The notes under the pieces were generated by a model. The model worked only from the letters and a program-made list of their open reading frames with translations. It searched no databases and was not told where the DNA came from. A stretch of DNA of 45,495 nucleotides from Bacteroidales bacterium. Lineage in GTDB: Bacteria; Bacteroidota; Bacteroidia; Bacteroidales; UBA932. Shown here one piece after another: positions 8,038 to 16,542 of this stretch. Position numbers and translations under genes: made by a program. The stretch's first letter is position 1. The number at the start of each line of letters is the position of its first letter. Location: positions 1 to 45,495 of the forward strand of contig JAFRVZ010000075.1 in the NCBI GenBank assembly GCA_017438265.1, written 5' to 3'.

Positions 8038-8637
8038 TTAAACCATGCCGGAGAAGCCGAGGAAGGCCATCGCCATCATGCTCACGGTAATCAGCGCGAT
8101 CGGCAGGCCCCGGAACATCTTCGGGACGTCGTTGGAGGCGAGGTGTTCCCGCAGGCCGGCGAACAGGACCATCGCGAGGCCGTAGCCGAGCGAGGTCGCG
8201 AAAGCGTAGACGGTCGCTTCGCCAAGGTTCATCAGGTGGGCCGCGCCGCCGAAGGTGAATTCCTTCGAGACAACCGTGATCGCGACGCCGAGCACGGCGC
8301 AGTTCGTCGTGATCAGCGGCAGGAAGATGCCGAGCGCCTGGTACAGGGACGGGCTGATCTTCTTGAGGACGATCTCGACGATCTGGACGAGGGAGGCGAT
8401 CACGAGGATGAAGGCGATCGTCTGGAGGAACTCCAGGCCGAAGGGCACGAGGAGGTAGCGGTTGACCAGGTAGGTCACGACCGTCGCGAGCGTGATCACG
8501 AAGCAGACGGCGCCGGACATCCCGGTCGCGGTCGAAAGCCGGTTCGACACGCCCAGGAACGGGCAGATGCCGAGGAACTGCGCCAGCAGGATGTTATTGA
8601 CGAAAACCGCGGAAATGATAATCAGGAAATACTCCAT
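8038..8637 (-). CDS. rnfA: Electron transport complex subunit RnfA
   Basis: Integral membrane subunit of the Rnf ferredoxin:NAD oxidoreductase, 199 aa with about six membrane helices. The N-terminus MEYFLIIISAVFVNNILLAQFLGICPFLGVS is characteristic of RnfA/NqrE. Cys residues here and in RnfE are known to hold an intramembrane iron-sulfur centre; CPF in this protein is the matching position. It is last in the order B-C-D-G-E-A and lies 12 bp after rnfE. The complex oxidises reduced ferredoxin, reduces NAD and moves sodium ions or protons outward; the ion is not evident from this subunit. Confidence 0.95.
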   Translation of the reverse strand: MEYFLIIISAVFVNNILLAQFLGICPFLGVSNRLSTATGMSGAVCFVITLATVVTYLVNRYLLVPFGLEFLQTIAFILVIASLVQIVEIVLKKISPSLYQALGIFLPLITTNCAVLGVAITVVSKEFTFGGAAHLMNLGEATVYAFATSLGYGLAMVLFAGLREHLASNDVPKMFRGLPIALITVSMMAMAFLGFSGMV

Positions 8638-8649
8638 AGGGCTGCCTCC

Positions 8650-9234
8650 TTACTTTTTCAGGTACTTGTTGAACAGGGCCATCAGGTAGCCCAGGACGAG
8701 GAAGGCACCCGGCGCCATCACGAAGGCGAGGACGCCGTCGCCGGGGAAGAGTTTCCACCCGAAGGCGGAGCCGCTGCCGAGGATTTCGCGGACGAGGCCG
8801 ATCACGACCAGCGAGGCCGTGAAGCCGAGTCCCACGCCGATGCCGTCCAGCGCGGAGGCGCCGACGGAGTTCTTGCCGGCGAAGGCTTCGGCGCGGCCGA
8901 GGACGATGCAGTTCACCACGATCAGCGGGATGAACAGGCCGAGGGTCGCATAGACGGACGGCACGAACGCCTGCATCAGCAGCTGCAGCACCGTCACGAA
9001 CGTCGCGATCACGACGATGTAGACCGGAATATGGACCTTGTCAGGCACCATCGGCGCAATCGCGGAAATCGCGATGTTGGAGAGCACCAGGACGAAGAGC
9101 GTTGCGAGGCCCATCGACAGGCCGTTCATGGCCGAGGTCGTCGTCGCCAGCGTCGGGCACATGCCGAGGACCAGCACGAACGTCGGATTATTCTTGACGA
9201 ATCCGTCGAGTATGAGTGAGATTTTCTTTCCCAT
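8650..9234 (-). CDS. rnfE: Electron transport complex subunit RnfE
   Basis: Membrane subunit of Rnf, 194 aa, homologous to NqrD and paralogous to RnfA, with about six helices. The diagnostic stretch is NNPTFVLVLGMCPTLATTTSA, containing the conserved membrane Cys that with RnfA coordinates an iron-sulfur centre. The C-terminal hydrophobic segment ends in LGYLMALFNKYLKK. It starts 12 bp after rnfG ends and is followed by rnfA 12 bp later. The AGGAGGA-like sequence just before the ATG is a strong ribosome-binding site, unusual for this phylum, where such sites are often weak. Confidence 0.95.
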   Translation of the reverse strand: MGKKISLILDGFVKNNPTFVLVLGMCPTLATTTSAMNGLSMGLATLFVLVLSNIAISAIAPMVPDKVHIPVYIVVIATFVTVLQLLMQAFVPSVYATLGLFIPLIVVNCIVLGRAEAFAGKNSVGASALDGIGVGLGFTASLVVIGLVREILGSGSAFGWKLFPGDGVLAFVMAPGAFLVLGYLMALFNKYLKK

Positions 9235-9246
9235 CGCCAGCTCCTC

Positions 9247-9846
9247 CTAATATGCGGAAGCGCCCGAAGCCGCATCCACGGCGACGGACTCCCCTTCCAG
9301 GTTCTTCACAACGGCCACCGCATTCGCGACGGCGAGCGTATAGGCGCGCGAGGTGATCGTCGACGCCGTGATGGCATCCACGTCCCCGCCGTCTTTCTTC
9401 AGTTTCAGCGACTTCGTGGCGGGGAAGTTCTTCCACTGTCCCACGAAGGCCGCATCCGTCGTGCATTTCGCGCCGAGGCCCGGGGTCTCAGTGTGGGAAA
9501 GCACGGAAGTGTTGTAGACGGTCCCGTCCGGAAGCACGCCGACCATCAGGGTCAGCGGGCCGCCGAAGCCGCTCACGGTCGACTTGACCGCATACGCGAG
9601 CGTCTTTCCGTCACCGGTCGAGAGGTAGTATTCATAGTCCTGCCCGCCGACTTCGACGTGGTTCGCTTCGGAGAGCGCGCCCCCTTCCGGGAGCACCTGG
9701 CCGATCGAAGCCTGGAGGGCCTTCAGGGAGGCCGCTTCGATTGCGTCGTAGGTCGCCGCATAGACGAGGCCGAGCACCGCTCCGCAGAGCAGACAGACCG
9801 CCGTCAGGCAGAGGACCATGTTTCGGAGTGTCGATTTCGCCGCCAT
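9247..9846 (-). CDS. rnfG: Electron transport complex subunit RnfG
   Basis: Membrane-anchored flavoprotein subunit of Rnf, 199 aa, with one N-terminal helix and a periplasmic FMN-binding domain. The flavinylation site normally reads SGAT; here it is Thr160-Ala-Ser-Thr163 within DAITASTITS, keeping the acceptor Thr163. FMN would be attached through phosphate by ApbE, which is not in this window. The motif GFGGPLTLMVGVLPDGTV is typical of the family. It lies between rnfD and rnfE with gaps of 3 and 12 bp. Role: carries electrons between RnfD and the other redox centres during ion pumping. Confidence 0.95.
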   Translation of the reverse strand: MAAKSTLRNMVLCLTAVCLLCGAVLGLVYAATYDAIEAASLKALQASIGQVLPEGGALSEANHVEVGGQDYEYYLSTGDGKTLAYAVKSTVSGFGGPLTLMVGVLPDGTVYNTSVLSHTETPGLGAKCTTDAAFVGQWKNFPATKSLKLKKDGGDVDAITASTITSRAYTLAVANAVAVVKNLEGESVAVDAASGASAY

Positions 9847-9849
9847 ACG

Positions 9850-10812
9850 CTAGTCCCTCCCGAATTTAGGCTGATGGAACCACCGGTCGAGCAGCGGCAC
9901 CGTCATGTTCATGAACAGGATCGCGAAAGACGTGCCCTCCGGGTAGGCGCCGAAGTAGCGGATCAGCATCACCAGCAGGCCGATGCCGAAGCCGAAGATC
10001 AGGCCGCCGGGCACGCTCATCGGGGACGTGACGTAGTCCGTCGCCATGAAGCAGGCGCCCAGCACCAGACCGCCCGAAAGCAGGTTGAAGACAGGGCCGG
10101 TATAGGTCACGGGGTCGATGGCGTGGAAGATGCCGGAGATGGCGGCGACCGTCACGAAGATCGCGAGCGGGATCCAGATCTTGACGACCCGGCGCAGCAG
10201 CAGGTAGGCGAAGCCCGCCAGCAGCGCGAGGATGGAGATTTCGCCGGCGGAGCCGCCGACATACGCAAAGAGCGGGTGCCAGCCCATCTCGGCAAGGCTG
10301 TCGATGGCCGCGGTGCCGTTTTCGCTGACCAGGCTGAGCACGGTCGAGCCGGTCACGGCGTCCGCGCCGAACAGGCCCTGCGGAATCTCCCAGTGGGTCA
10401 TATAGGCCGGGAAGGAGATCAGCAGGAATACGCGTGCGGCGATCGCCGGGTTGAAGACGTTCTGTCCGAGTCCGCCGAAGGTCATCTTCGCGACGCCGAT
10501 GGCGAAGACAGCGCCGATCAGCACCACCCACCAGGGCGTCGTGTACGGCAGGTTCAGCGCCAGCAGCAGGCCGGTCACGCCGGCCGCCTCCGGGCAGTCG
10601 AAGGGCCGTTTCATCAGCCACTTGCAGATTGCCCATTCCAGCAGCACGCAGGATACGATGCTGACAGCGAGCACCAGCAGCATCGACCAGCCGTAGAAGA
10701 CGACGGCCACGGCCGTCGCCGGGAGCAGCGCGATGATCACGTCGCGCATCAGCGAGGCGGTCGTCCGCGATGCGTGGATGTGCGGGGGGTGCGATACCAG
10801 AAACTTATCCAT
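9850..10812 (-). CDS. rnfD: Electron transport complex subunit RnfD
   Basis: Integral membrane subunit homologous to NqrB, 320 aa, with multiple helices. The N-terminal SHPPHIHASRTT is the usual family start. The covalent FMN site is Thr154-Gly-Ser-Thr157 in DAVTGSTVLS, a variant of SGAT that keeps the acceptor Thr157. The segment PWWVVLIGAVFAIGVAKMTFGGLGQNVFNP is the family hallmark (read in two parts, PWWVVLIGAVFAIGVAK and MTFGGLGQNVFNP). It is thought to form the core of the ion path. It follows rnfC by 12 bp and ends with TAG at 9850-9852, showing that TAG works as a stop in this genome. Confidence 0.95.
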   Translation of the reverse strand: MDKFLVSHPPHIHASRTTASLMRDVIIALLPATAVAVVFYGWSMLLVLAVSIVSCVLLEWAICKWLMKRPFDCPEAAGVTGLLLALNLPYTTPWWVVLIGAVFAIGVAKMTFGGLGQNVFNPAIAARVFLLISFPAYMTHWEIPQGLFGADAVTGSTVLSLVSENGTAAIDSLAEMGWHPLFAYVGGSAGEISILALLAGFAYLLLRRVVKIWIPLAIFVTVAAISGIFHAIDPVTYTGPVFNLLSGGLVLGACFMATDYVTSPMSVPGGLIFGFGIGLLVMLIRYFGAYPEGTSFAILFMNMTVPLLDRWFHQPKFGRD

Positions 10813-10824
10813 ATTCTTTCCCTC

Positions 10825-12153
10825 CTAACGTTTTTTTGCCAATACCTTTGCCGTCCGGATCCGGTCCAGCAGCGGAATATAAGCGGGGCAGCTGTAGAGG
10901 CAGCAGCCGCATTCGATACAGTTCAGGACCTCGTTCTCCTTCAGCGCCTCGATGTCGCCGGCCTTGGCCAGGCGGTTCAGCAGGAAAGGTTCCAGGCCCA
11001 TCGGGCAGGCGTCGGCGCAGCGGCCGCAGCGGATGCAGGGGCCTTCCTTCCCGCGGCGGGTCGCCTCTTCGCTCAGGTAGAGGATTGCGGGCGAGCCCTT
11101 CACGGTCGCGGCGTCGAGGTTCGCGATGGGCTTGCCCATCATCGGACCTCCGCTGACGATTTTCGCGGCGTCGGCGGGCACGCCGCCGGCGTATTCCGCG
11201 ATGTAGCTCAGCGTCATGCCGGCGCGGAAGAGGTAGTTGTGCATCTTCTCGCCGGAAAGGCAGTCGCCCGTCACCGTCAGGACGTTGGTCACGAGCGGCT
11301 TGTTCTTCTGGACCGCCTCGTAGACCGCAAGGGCGGTACCGGCGTTCTGGACGACGGCGCCGACGCTGATCGGCAGGGCGCCGGGTTTCGTCTGGCGGCC
11401 GAGGACCGCGTCGATGAGCTGCTTCTCGCTGCCCTGCGGGTACTTGCACTTCAGCGGGGCGACTTCCATGTTCGCGTAGCCGAGACGCGCGACAGAGGCC
11501 CGGAGCGCTTCGATCGCCTCGGGCTTGTTGTCTTCGACGGCGAGGACGGCCCGGCAGCCGCCGAGGACCATCTGCATGATCGCCGCGCCGACGACGATTT
11601 CGTCCGGGCGCTCGACCATGATGCGGTAGTCGCTGGTCAGGTAGGGCTCGCATTCGGCGCCGTCGATGATAAGGCACTCGGCCTTCGACTCCGGCGGCGG
11701 ATTCAGTTTCACGTGGGTCGGGAAGGTCGCGCCGCCCAGGCCGACGACGCCGGCGGCCTTGATCTTCTCCAGGACGGCGGCCCGGTCGGTCGGGATCTCG
11801 GGGACGAGTTCCGGGGAGAGGTCGATGCCTTCCGCCCACTCGTCGCCTTCCACGACGATTTCGATATGGGTCACCGGGCGGCCGGCGATGTCCTTGCGCG
11901 GGCCGATCGACTTAACGGTTCCGGAGACCGGGGAATGGACATAGGCGGAGATGAATCCCCCCGGCTCCGCGACGACCTGGCCGGCCTTGACCTTGTCGCC
12001 GACGGCGACGCAGGGGACGGCGGGGGCGCCCAGGTGCTGGGAGACGGATACATAGACGACCGGCGGAAGCGGCAGGACTTCGATGGCGCAGTCGCGGGCG
12101 TACTTGGTGTCGTCCGGGTGGACGCCGCCCATCGGGAATGTCAGTTTACGCAT
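10825..12153 (-). CDS. rnfC: Electron transport complex subunit RnfC
   Basis: Peripheral NADH-binding subunit of Rnf, 442 aa. The N-terminus contains GGVHP and a lipoyl-like/RnfC barrel sandwich region (VKAGQVVAEPGGFISAYVHS). The middle is the Complex-I 51-kDa-like FMN/NADH fold with GLGGATFPTHVKL, followed by an SLBB-like region. Two [4Fe-4S] motifs near the C-terminus, CIRCGRCADACP and CIECGCCLYSCP, link to RnfB. The start overlaps the rnfB stop by 8 bp. This subunit hands electrons to NAD on the cytoplasmic side. Confidence 0.95.
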   Translation of the reverse strand: MRKLTFPMGGVHPDDTKYARDCAIEVLPLPPVVYVSVSQHLGAPAVPCVAVGDKVKAGQVVAEPGGFISAYVHSPVSGTVKSIGPRKDIAGRPVTHIEIVVEGDEWAEGIDLSPELVPEIPTDRAAVLEKIKAAGVVGLGGATFPTHVKLNPPPESKAECLIIDGAECEPYLTSDYRIMVERPDEIVVGAAIMQMVLGGCRAVLAVEDNKPEAIEALRASVARLGYANMEVAPLKCKYPQGSEKQLIDAVLGRQTKPGALPISVGAVVQNAGTALAVYEAVQKNKPLVTNVLTVTGDCLSGEKMHNYLFRAGMTLSYIAEYAGGVPADAAKIVSGGPMMGKPIANLDAATVKGSPAILYLSEEATRRGKEGPCIRCGRCADACPMGLEPFLLNRLAKAGDIEALKENEVLNCIECGCCLYSCPAYIPLLDRIRTAKVLAKKR

Positions 12154-13021
12154 GGCTCTCCTCCTTGTTTACTTCTACCGGGGACGGCTTCGGCTTCACC
12201 ACCGGGAAGTTGACGGCGAGGATCGCGCCCGTCGGGCACTCCGCGACGCACTTCTTGCAGAGGCGGCACTTTTCGAAGTCGATATAGGACAGGTTGTTCT
12301 CGATCGTGATGGCGTCGCTGGCGCAGACCTTGGCGCACTTGCCGCAGCCGATGCAGGCGGCGGCGCAGGCCTTGCGGGCAACGGCGCCCTTGTCCTTGTT
12401 GACGCAGCGGACATAGACACGCATCCCGCGGGGGCCTTTCTTCCGAAGCTCGATGATGCCCTTCGGGCAGGTCCGGACGCAGGCGCCGCAGGCGGTGCAC
12501 TTCGTCTCGTCCACCACGGGCAGCCCCGTCTCAGGGTCCATCCGGAGCGCGCCGAACTGACAGGCGGCGACGCAGTCCCCGCAGCCGAGACAGCCGAAGG
12601 CGCAACCCGTGTCGCCGGCATAGAGCGCCGCTTTCGCCTGGCAGGATTTCACGCCGTCATACTCATTCGTCTTCGGCCGGTTGGCGCAGCTGCCGTTGCA
12701 GCGGACGACCGCAACCATCGGCGCCTGCTCCTGCACCTCGTAGCCCAGGATATCCGCCACCTGCTTCATTACGTCGTTTCCGCCGACCGGGCAGAAGATT
12801 CCGTCCAGGTTCGGGGCGGCCACGGCCGCGGAAGCGAACGCGCGGCAGCCGGCAAAGCCGCAGCCGCCGCAGTTCGCGCCGGGCATCACCGCCTCGACCT
12901 TGTCGATGCGCGGATCCTCCTCAACCCGGAAGCGCTTCGCGATGAGGAACAGGATAACGGACAGGACCAGGCCGAGGCCGGCCAGGATGGCGACTGTCCA
13001 GAGGATCGTTTCTGTCATCAT
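12146..13021 (-). CDS. rnfB: Electron transport complex subunit RnfB
   Basis: Ferredoxin-oxidising subunit of Rnf, 291 aa. An N-terminal membrane helix (TILWTVAILAGLGLVLSVIL) is followed by the domain CGGCGFAGC plus a later Cys, which binds one [4Fe-4S] cluster. Four further four-cysteine motifs follow: CLGCGDCVAACQ, CTACGACVRTCP, CIGCGKCAKVC and CRLCKKCVAECP, making the long, cluster-rich form found in anaerobes. A Met-Met start at 13021/13018 overlaps the RseC gene stop by about 4 bp. First subunit gene of the rnf set and the entry point for electrons. Confidence 0.95.
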   Translation of the reverse strand: MMTETILWTVAILAGLGLVLSVILFLIAKRFRVEEDPRIDKVEAVMPGANCGGCGFAGCRAFASAAVAAPNLDGIFCPVGGNDVMKQVADILGYEVQEQAPMVAVVRCNGSCANRPKTNEYDGVKSCQAKAALYAGDTGCAFGCLGCGDCVAACQFGALRMDPETGLPVVDETKCTACGACVRTCPKGIIELRKKGPRGMRVYVRCVNKDKGAVARKACAAACIGCGKCAKVCASDAITIENNLSYIDFEKCRLCKKCVAECPTGAILAVNFPVVKPKPSPVEVNKEESHA

Positions 13022-13440
13022 TGCTTCTTGCGTATCGTAAAAATATACTCGTCCTGCAGCTTGTCCCGCAGCAGGTATATTCCCAGATAGTACAGGGCGA
13101 CGGCGCAGACGGCAACGAGCGCCGCAAGCCCTTCCCCGGCGCCGAGCCGGAGGGCCAGCAGAATCCCGGCAAGCAGGAGCACGAGCGGCGCCACATACGC
13201 GAGCCAGACCGCCTTGTGGCCCATCGAGGCCTTCAGGACGACGTCCACTTCCTCGCCGGGCTCATAGTACACGGTCGGGGAGGTCGGGACCTCCACGGCC
13301 TTGGTCTTGTATTCGGAGATGCCGCAGAGTCCGGCGGCGTGGCAACTCGCACAGGCGGCCTCGGAGACGATTTCCACCATCGTAAACTGCGGATTGACAC
13401 TCACGATTTTTCCGGTATGCACAATCGCTTCCTTCGCCAT
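13018..13440 (-). CDS. rseC: RseC-family protein (SoxR-reducing-system / Rnf accessory)
   Basis: Small membrane protein of 140 aa. The start at 13440 gives MAKEAIVHTGKIV, the usual family opening; an upstream in-frame Met would lie within dnaB. A cysteine-rich motif CASCHAAGLCG follows, then two membrane helices at about residues 75-125. RseC proteins are encoded beside rnf/rsx genes. In enterobacteria they help the Rsx complex keep SoxR reduced. Here the gene touches rnfB (ATGA overlap) and follows dnaB by 1 bp, so an assembly or electron-transfer role for Rnf is more likely than SoxR control. No SoxR gene is seen in the window. Confidence 0.88.
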   Translation of the reverse strand: MAKEAIVHTGKIVSVNPQFTMVEIVSEAACASCHAAGLCGISEYKTKAVEVPTSPTVYYEPGEEVDVVLKASMGHKAVWLAYVAPLVLLLAGILLALRLGAGEGLAALVAVCAVALYYLGIYLLRDKLQDEYIFTIRKKQ

Positions 13441-13441
13441 A

Positions 13442-14938
13442 CTACAGCATTCCTCCCATGGATTCAAATTCGGATACACCGTTGAAATCGACGGCGTCGT
13501 TCATCGCCGAGGCGACGTTGCGGGCCTGCACGTCGAGGGCGTCGTCCATCTCCACGAAACGGATCTGGTCGCTCTTGAAGCGCATCGGGATTTCGCCGAT
13601 CTCGCCGTTGCGGTGCTTGGCGATGATGATCTGGGTCAGCTCCCGGTCCTCCGGATTCTCGGACAGGCCGATGTAGTCCGGACGGTGGATGAAGAGGACC
13701 ATGTCGGCGTCCTGCTCGATCGAGCCGGACTCGCGGAGGTCGCTCAGCTGGGGCTTGCCGTTGCCGCCGGTGCGCTGGACCGCCTGGCGCGAGAGCTGCG
13801 ACAGGGCGATGATCGGCACCTCGAGCTCCTTCGCGGTCGCCTTCAGCGTCCGCGAGATCGCGGCGACCTCCTGCTCGCGCATGCCGCGCAGCTCGGAGGG
13901 GCCCTGCATCAGCTGGAGGTAATCGACGACGATCAGGGCGACCTGCTTGCTCTTGACGAGGGTTTTCGCCTTGGTCCGGAACTCCATCACCGGGATGCCC
14001 GGCGTGTCGTCGATATAGAGGGGGGCCTTCGAGAGGTTGCGGAGCTTGTACTCAAGCTGCTCCCACTCGAAGTTCTCGAGCTTCACGCCGCCCTTGATCT
14101 TGTCGGCGCTCAGTCCGGACTCGGAGGTCATCAGACGCTTCGCGAGCTGGATCGCGGACATCTCCAGGGAGAAGAAGGCCACCGGCTTGTGGAACTGCAC
14201 CGCGGCGTTGCGGGCGATGTTCATCGCGAAGGCGGTCTTACCCACGGAGGGGCGGGCGGCGAGGATGATGAGGTCGGATTTCTGCCAGCCCTGGGTAATG
14301 CGGTCGAGGCTCGCGAAACCGGAACGGACGCCGGTCGGGCCGTCGGCGGTCTGCATCTCCTGCAGGTCCGACATCGCCATGTTGATCACGGAGCCGATGT
14401 CCTGGACCTCGCGGCGGACGTTGTTCTGGATCGCGGCGAAGACTTTCGTCTGGGCCGAATCGATCAGGTCGTCGACATTGACGCTGTCGTCGTAGGAGTC
14501 TTTCAGAATCTCGTAGGAGGCGGTGATCAGGTCGCGCTGGATGGTCTTCTGCTTGAGGATCTTCATGTAGAATTCCAGGTTCGCGGCGGCGCCGACGCGC
14601 TCGGAGAGCTGCGCCAGGGCGACCGCGCCGCCGACGGCCTCGAGGTTGCCCTCGGCCTTCAGGCGGGCGCTGACCGTGATCAGGTCCACGGAGGTATGTT
14701 CCGCGACGAGGTGCGTCATCGCCTCGAAAATCATCCGGTGGCGGGGATCGTAGAAGCACGAGGGGCTCAGCTCCTCCATCGCCGCGTCGACGGACGAAGG
14801 CTCGAGCAGCATCGCGCCCAGGACAGCCTCTTCGACGTCAAGAGCCTGAGGCGGTTTGTTTCCCATCTCAAGCCCTATGGTGTCCAGATTTGCTGCCTGT
14901 TCCCGTTTTCTGGATGATTTCTTGGGCTGGTCAGGCAT
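13442..14938 (-). CDS. dnaB: Replicative DNA helicase DnaB
   Basis: Hexameric replicative helicase, 498 aa, that unwinds DNA at the fork using ATP. The N-terminal DnaB domain begins at PPQALDVEEAVLGAMLL, typical of the family. The RecA-like motor has Walker A ARPSVGKTAFA, Walker B-like IVVDYLQLM and the DLRESGSIEQDADMV motif near the C-terminus. Length is normal, without an intein insertion. It sits between a zinc-ribbon gene (5 bp gap) and rseC (1 bp gap), so it probably shares a transcript with cell-envelope and Rnf genes. Stop codon is TAG. Confidence 0.97.
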   Translation of the reverse strand: MPDQPKKSSRKREQAANLDTIGLEMGNKPPQALDVEEAVLGAMLLEPSSVDAAMEELSPSCFYDPRHRMIFEAMTHLVAEHTSVDLITVSARLKAEGNLEAVGGAVALAQLSERVGAAANLEFYMKILKQKTIQRDLITASYEILKDSYDDSVNVDDLIDSAQTKVFAAIQNNVRREVQDIGSVINMAMSDLQEMQTADGPTGVRSGFASLDRITQGWQKSDLIILAARPSVGKTAFAMNIARNAAVQFHKPVAFFSLEMSAIQLAKRLMTSESGLSADKIKGGVKLENFEWEQLEYKLRNLSKAPLYIDDTPGIPVMEFRTKAKTLVKSKQVALIVVDYLQLMQGPSELRGMREQEVAAISRTLKATAKELEVPIIALSQLSRQAVQRTGGNGKPQLSDLRESGSIEQDADMVLFIHRPDYIGLSENPEDRELTQIIIAKHRNGEIGEIPMRFKSDQIRFVEMDDALDVQARNVASAMNDAVDFNGVSEFESMGGML

Positions 14939-14943
14939 AAACG

Positions 14944-15756
14944 CTATTCAAAGTCCGGATTGACGATGATTCTGCCGCAGTGCTCGCAGATCACGAGCTT
15001 GCTGTTCGACGCGATGTCGACGAGGCGCTGCGGGGTAATGGTATTGAAGCAGCCGCCGCAGGAGTCTCCGTTGTAGACGGAGGCGACTGCGAGGTGGTTG
15101 TGGACGCTGGCGCGGATGCGGTCGTAGGCGCTCATCGTACGGGCGTCGATCTTCGCGGCGCACTCGTCGCGGCGGGCCTGGAGCTTCGCTTCCTGGGCGC
15201 TGGTCGACTCGATGATGTTCTCGAGCTCCTCGCGTTTCGCGGCAAGGTCGTTCTTCTTGACCTCGATCTTCTGCTCGATCATCTCGATCTCGTCCTTGCG
15301 GTCGGCGGTCGCCATCCGGGTCTCGTTGATGTTCTTCTCCGCAATCTGGCGGAGGAGGCCCTGGTTCTCGAGCTCCTTGTTGATCGAATCATATTCGCGG
15401 CTGTTCGCGATGTTTTCCAGCTGCGCCTGGTATTTGCCGATCTGGGCATCCAGTTCGATGATGTTCTGCTTGTTCGCCTCGATGGAATTCGCGTATTCGA
15501 CGAGCATCTGCTCCAGGTGTTCCTTCTTGCCGCAGAGGGCTGCGAGTTCCTGCTCGAGGACTTCCACCTCCGCCGGGAGTTCGCCGCGGAGCTGGACGAT
15601 CTTGTCGATAGCCGTATCCGCCTCCTGAAGCGCGTAGAGGGTCTTGAGCTTTTCAGCTACGCTCAGTTCCGAGTCTGCAAACGTCTTCTGGAGGGATACG
15701 AAAGTCTCCCTTTCATCAATCGGAGTCTCGACTTTCTTGATTTTCTTGGTCGCCAT
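14944..15756 (-). CDS. Coiled-coil protein with C-terminal C4 zinc ribbon (COG1579 type)
   Basis: Protein of 270 aa. Residues about 30-220 are a long heptad-rich coiled coil (for example LENQGLLRQIAEKNINETRM). The C-terminus is a zinc ribbon with CGGC and CEHC pairs (GDSCGGCFNTITPQ ... LVICEHCGRIIVNPDF). Family COG1579 has this helical hairpin plus zinc ribbon and is presumed to bind nucleic acid or protein; its role is not established. It is 3 bp downstream of the Nif3-like gene, a pairing common in Bacteroidota, and upstream of dnaB. Confidence 0.88.
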   Translation of the reverse strand: MATKKIKKVETPIDERETFVSLQKTFADSELSVAEKLKTLYALQEADTAIDKIVQLRGELPAEVEVLEQELAALCGKKEHLEQMLVEYANSIEANKQNIIELDAQIGKYQAQLENIANSREYDSINKELENQGLLRQIAEKNINETRMATADRKDEIEMIEQKIEVKKNDLAAKREELENIIESTSAQEAKLQARRDECAAKIDARTMSAYDRIRASVHNHLAVASVYNGDSCGGCFNTITPQRLVDIASNSKLVICEHCGRIIVNPDFE

Positions 15757-15759
15757 ATA

Positions 15760-16542
15760 TTACAAATAAAGTATCGGATTGGTACTGTCCAATGCCTTGG
15801 TGCATTGAAGAACAAAGTTAGGAAATTTTTTCCTTAACAAAGAATATAAAATGGAGACTATCTCCTTTTCACTCTCGAAATGGCCGATGTCCATCAGCAT
15901 GAATCCATCGGGGACGAAGAAGTGGTGGTAGGAGATGTCGCCGCTGATGTAGAGCTGGGCGCCGGCCGCGCGGGCCGCCCCGATCAGCGAGCTGCCGGAG
16001 CCGCCGCACATCGCCACGGTCCGGACGGGCTCCGCGACCGGCCGCGAGGCGCGCACGACCTGCAGGCCGAAGGCCTCCTTGACGCGGCGGAGCGCCGCGT
16101 CCGCGGAGAGCGGCTCGCGCCAGACGCCGACGGCGCCGAGGCCGGTCTCCCCGTCGCCTTCCGGCTCCAGGACGCGGATGTCCGCGAGGCCGAGGCGGCG
16201 CGCCATCGCCCCGCTGACCCCCGCAAGGACCTTGTCCGACGGGGTATGGGAGGCATAGACGGCGATGCCGGCGCGGATGGCCTTGATCAGGGCCAGTCCG
16301 ACCGGATCCTCCGGGCGGACGGATTTCAGGGAGCCGAAGATCAGGGGATGGTGGGTCACGATCATGTCAGCGCCGACGGCAACAGCCTCGTCTACGAGGG
16401 CCGGGGTGCAGTCCAGGCCGAGCAGGACGCCGTGGACCTCCTGGTCGGGCGAGCCGACGCAGAGGCCGCTGTTGTCCCATTTTTCCTGCAGCCCGAGGGG
16501 GGCGAACTCCTCGACGGCCGCGACGATGTCCCGGACTCTCAT
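15760..16542 (-). CDS. Nif3-like dinuclear metal centre protein
   Basis: Member of the Nif3/YbgI/DUF34 family, 260 aa, that forms hexameric rings with a two-metal site. Conserved features seen are KWDNSGLCVG near the N-terminus, VTHHPLIFGSLK with the paired His ligands, ASHTPSDK, and GHFESEKE near the C-terminus with further metal ligands. Family members have been called GTP cyclohydrolase I type 2, but the true substrate is uncertain. It overlaps the MerR gene stop by 4 bp (ATGA) and precedes the zinc-ribbon gene by 3 bp. Confidence 0.93.
   Translation of the reverse strand: MRVRDIVAAVEEFAPLGLQEKWDNSGLCVGSPDQEVHGVLLGLDCTPALVDEAVAVGADMIVTHHPLIFGSLKSVRPEDPVGLALIKAIRAGIAVYASHTPSDKVLAGVSGAMARRLGLADIRVLEPEGDGETGLGAVGVWREPLSADAALRRVKEAFGLQVVRASRPVAEPVRTVAMCGGSGSSLIGAARAAGAQLYISGDISYHHFFVPDGFMLMDIGHFESEKEIVSILYSLLRKKFPNFVLQCTKALDSTNPILYL

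Noticed and set aside
9493-12213. A 906-codon plus-strand frame opposite rnfG, rnfD and rnfC
   Set aside because: Antisense to three well-supported Rnf genes; composition is rich in His, Arg, Asp and Gln with no recognisable fold.
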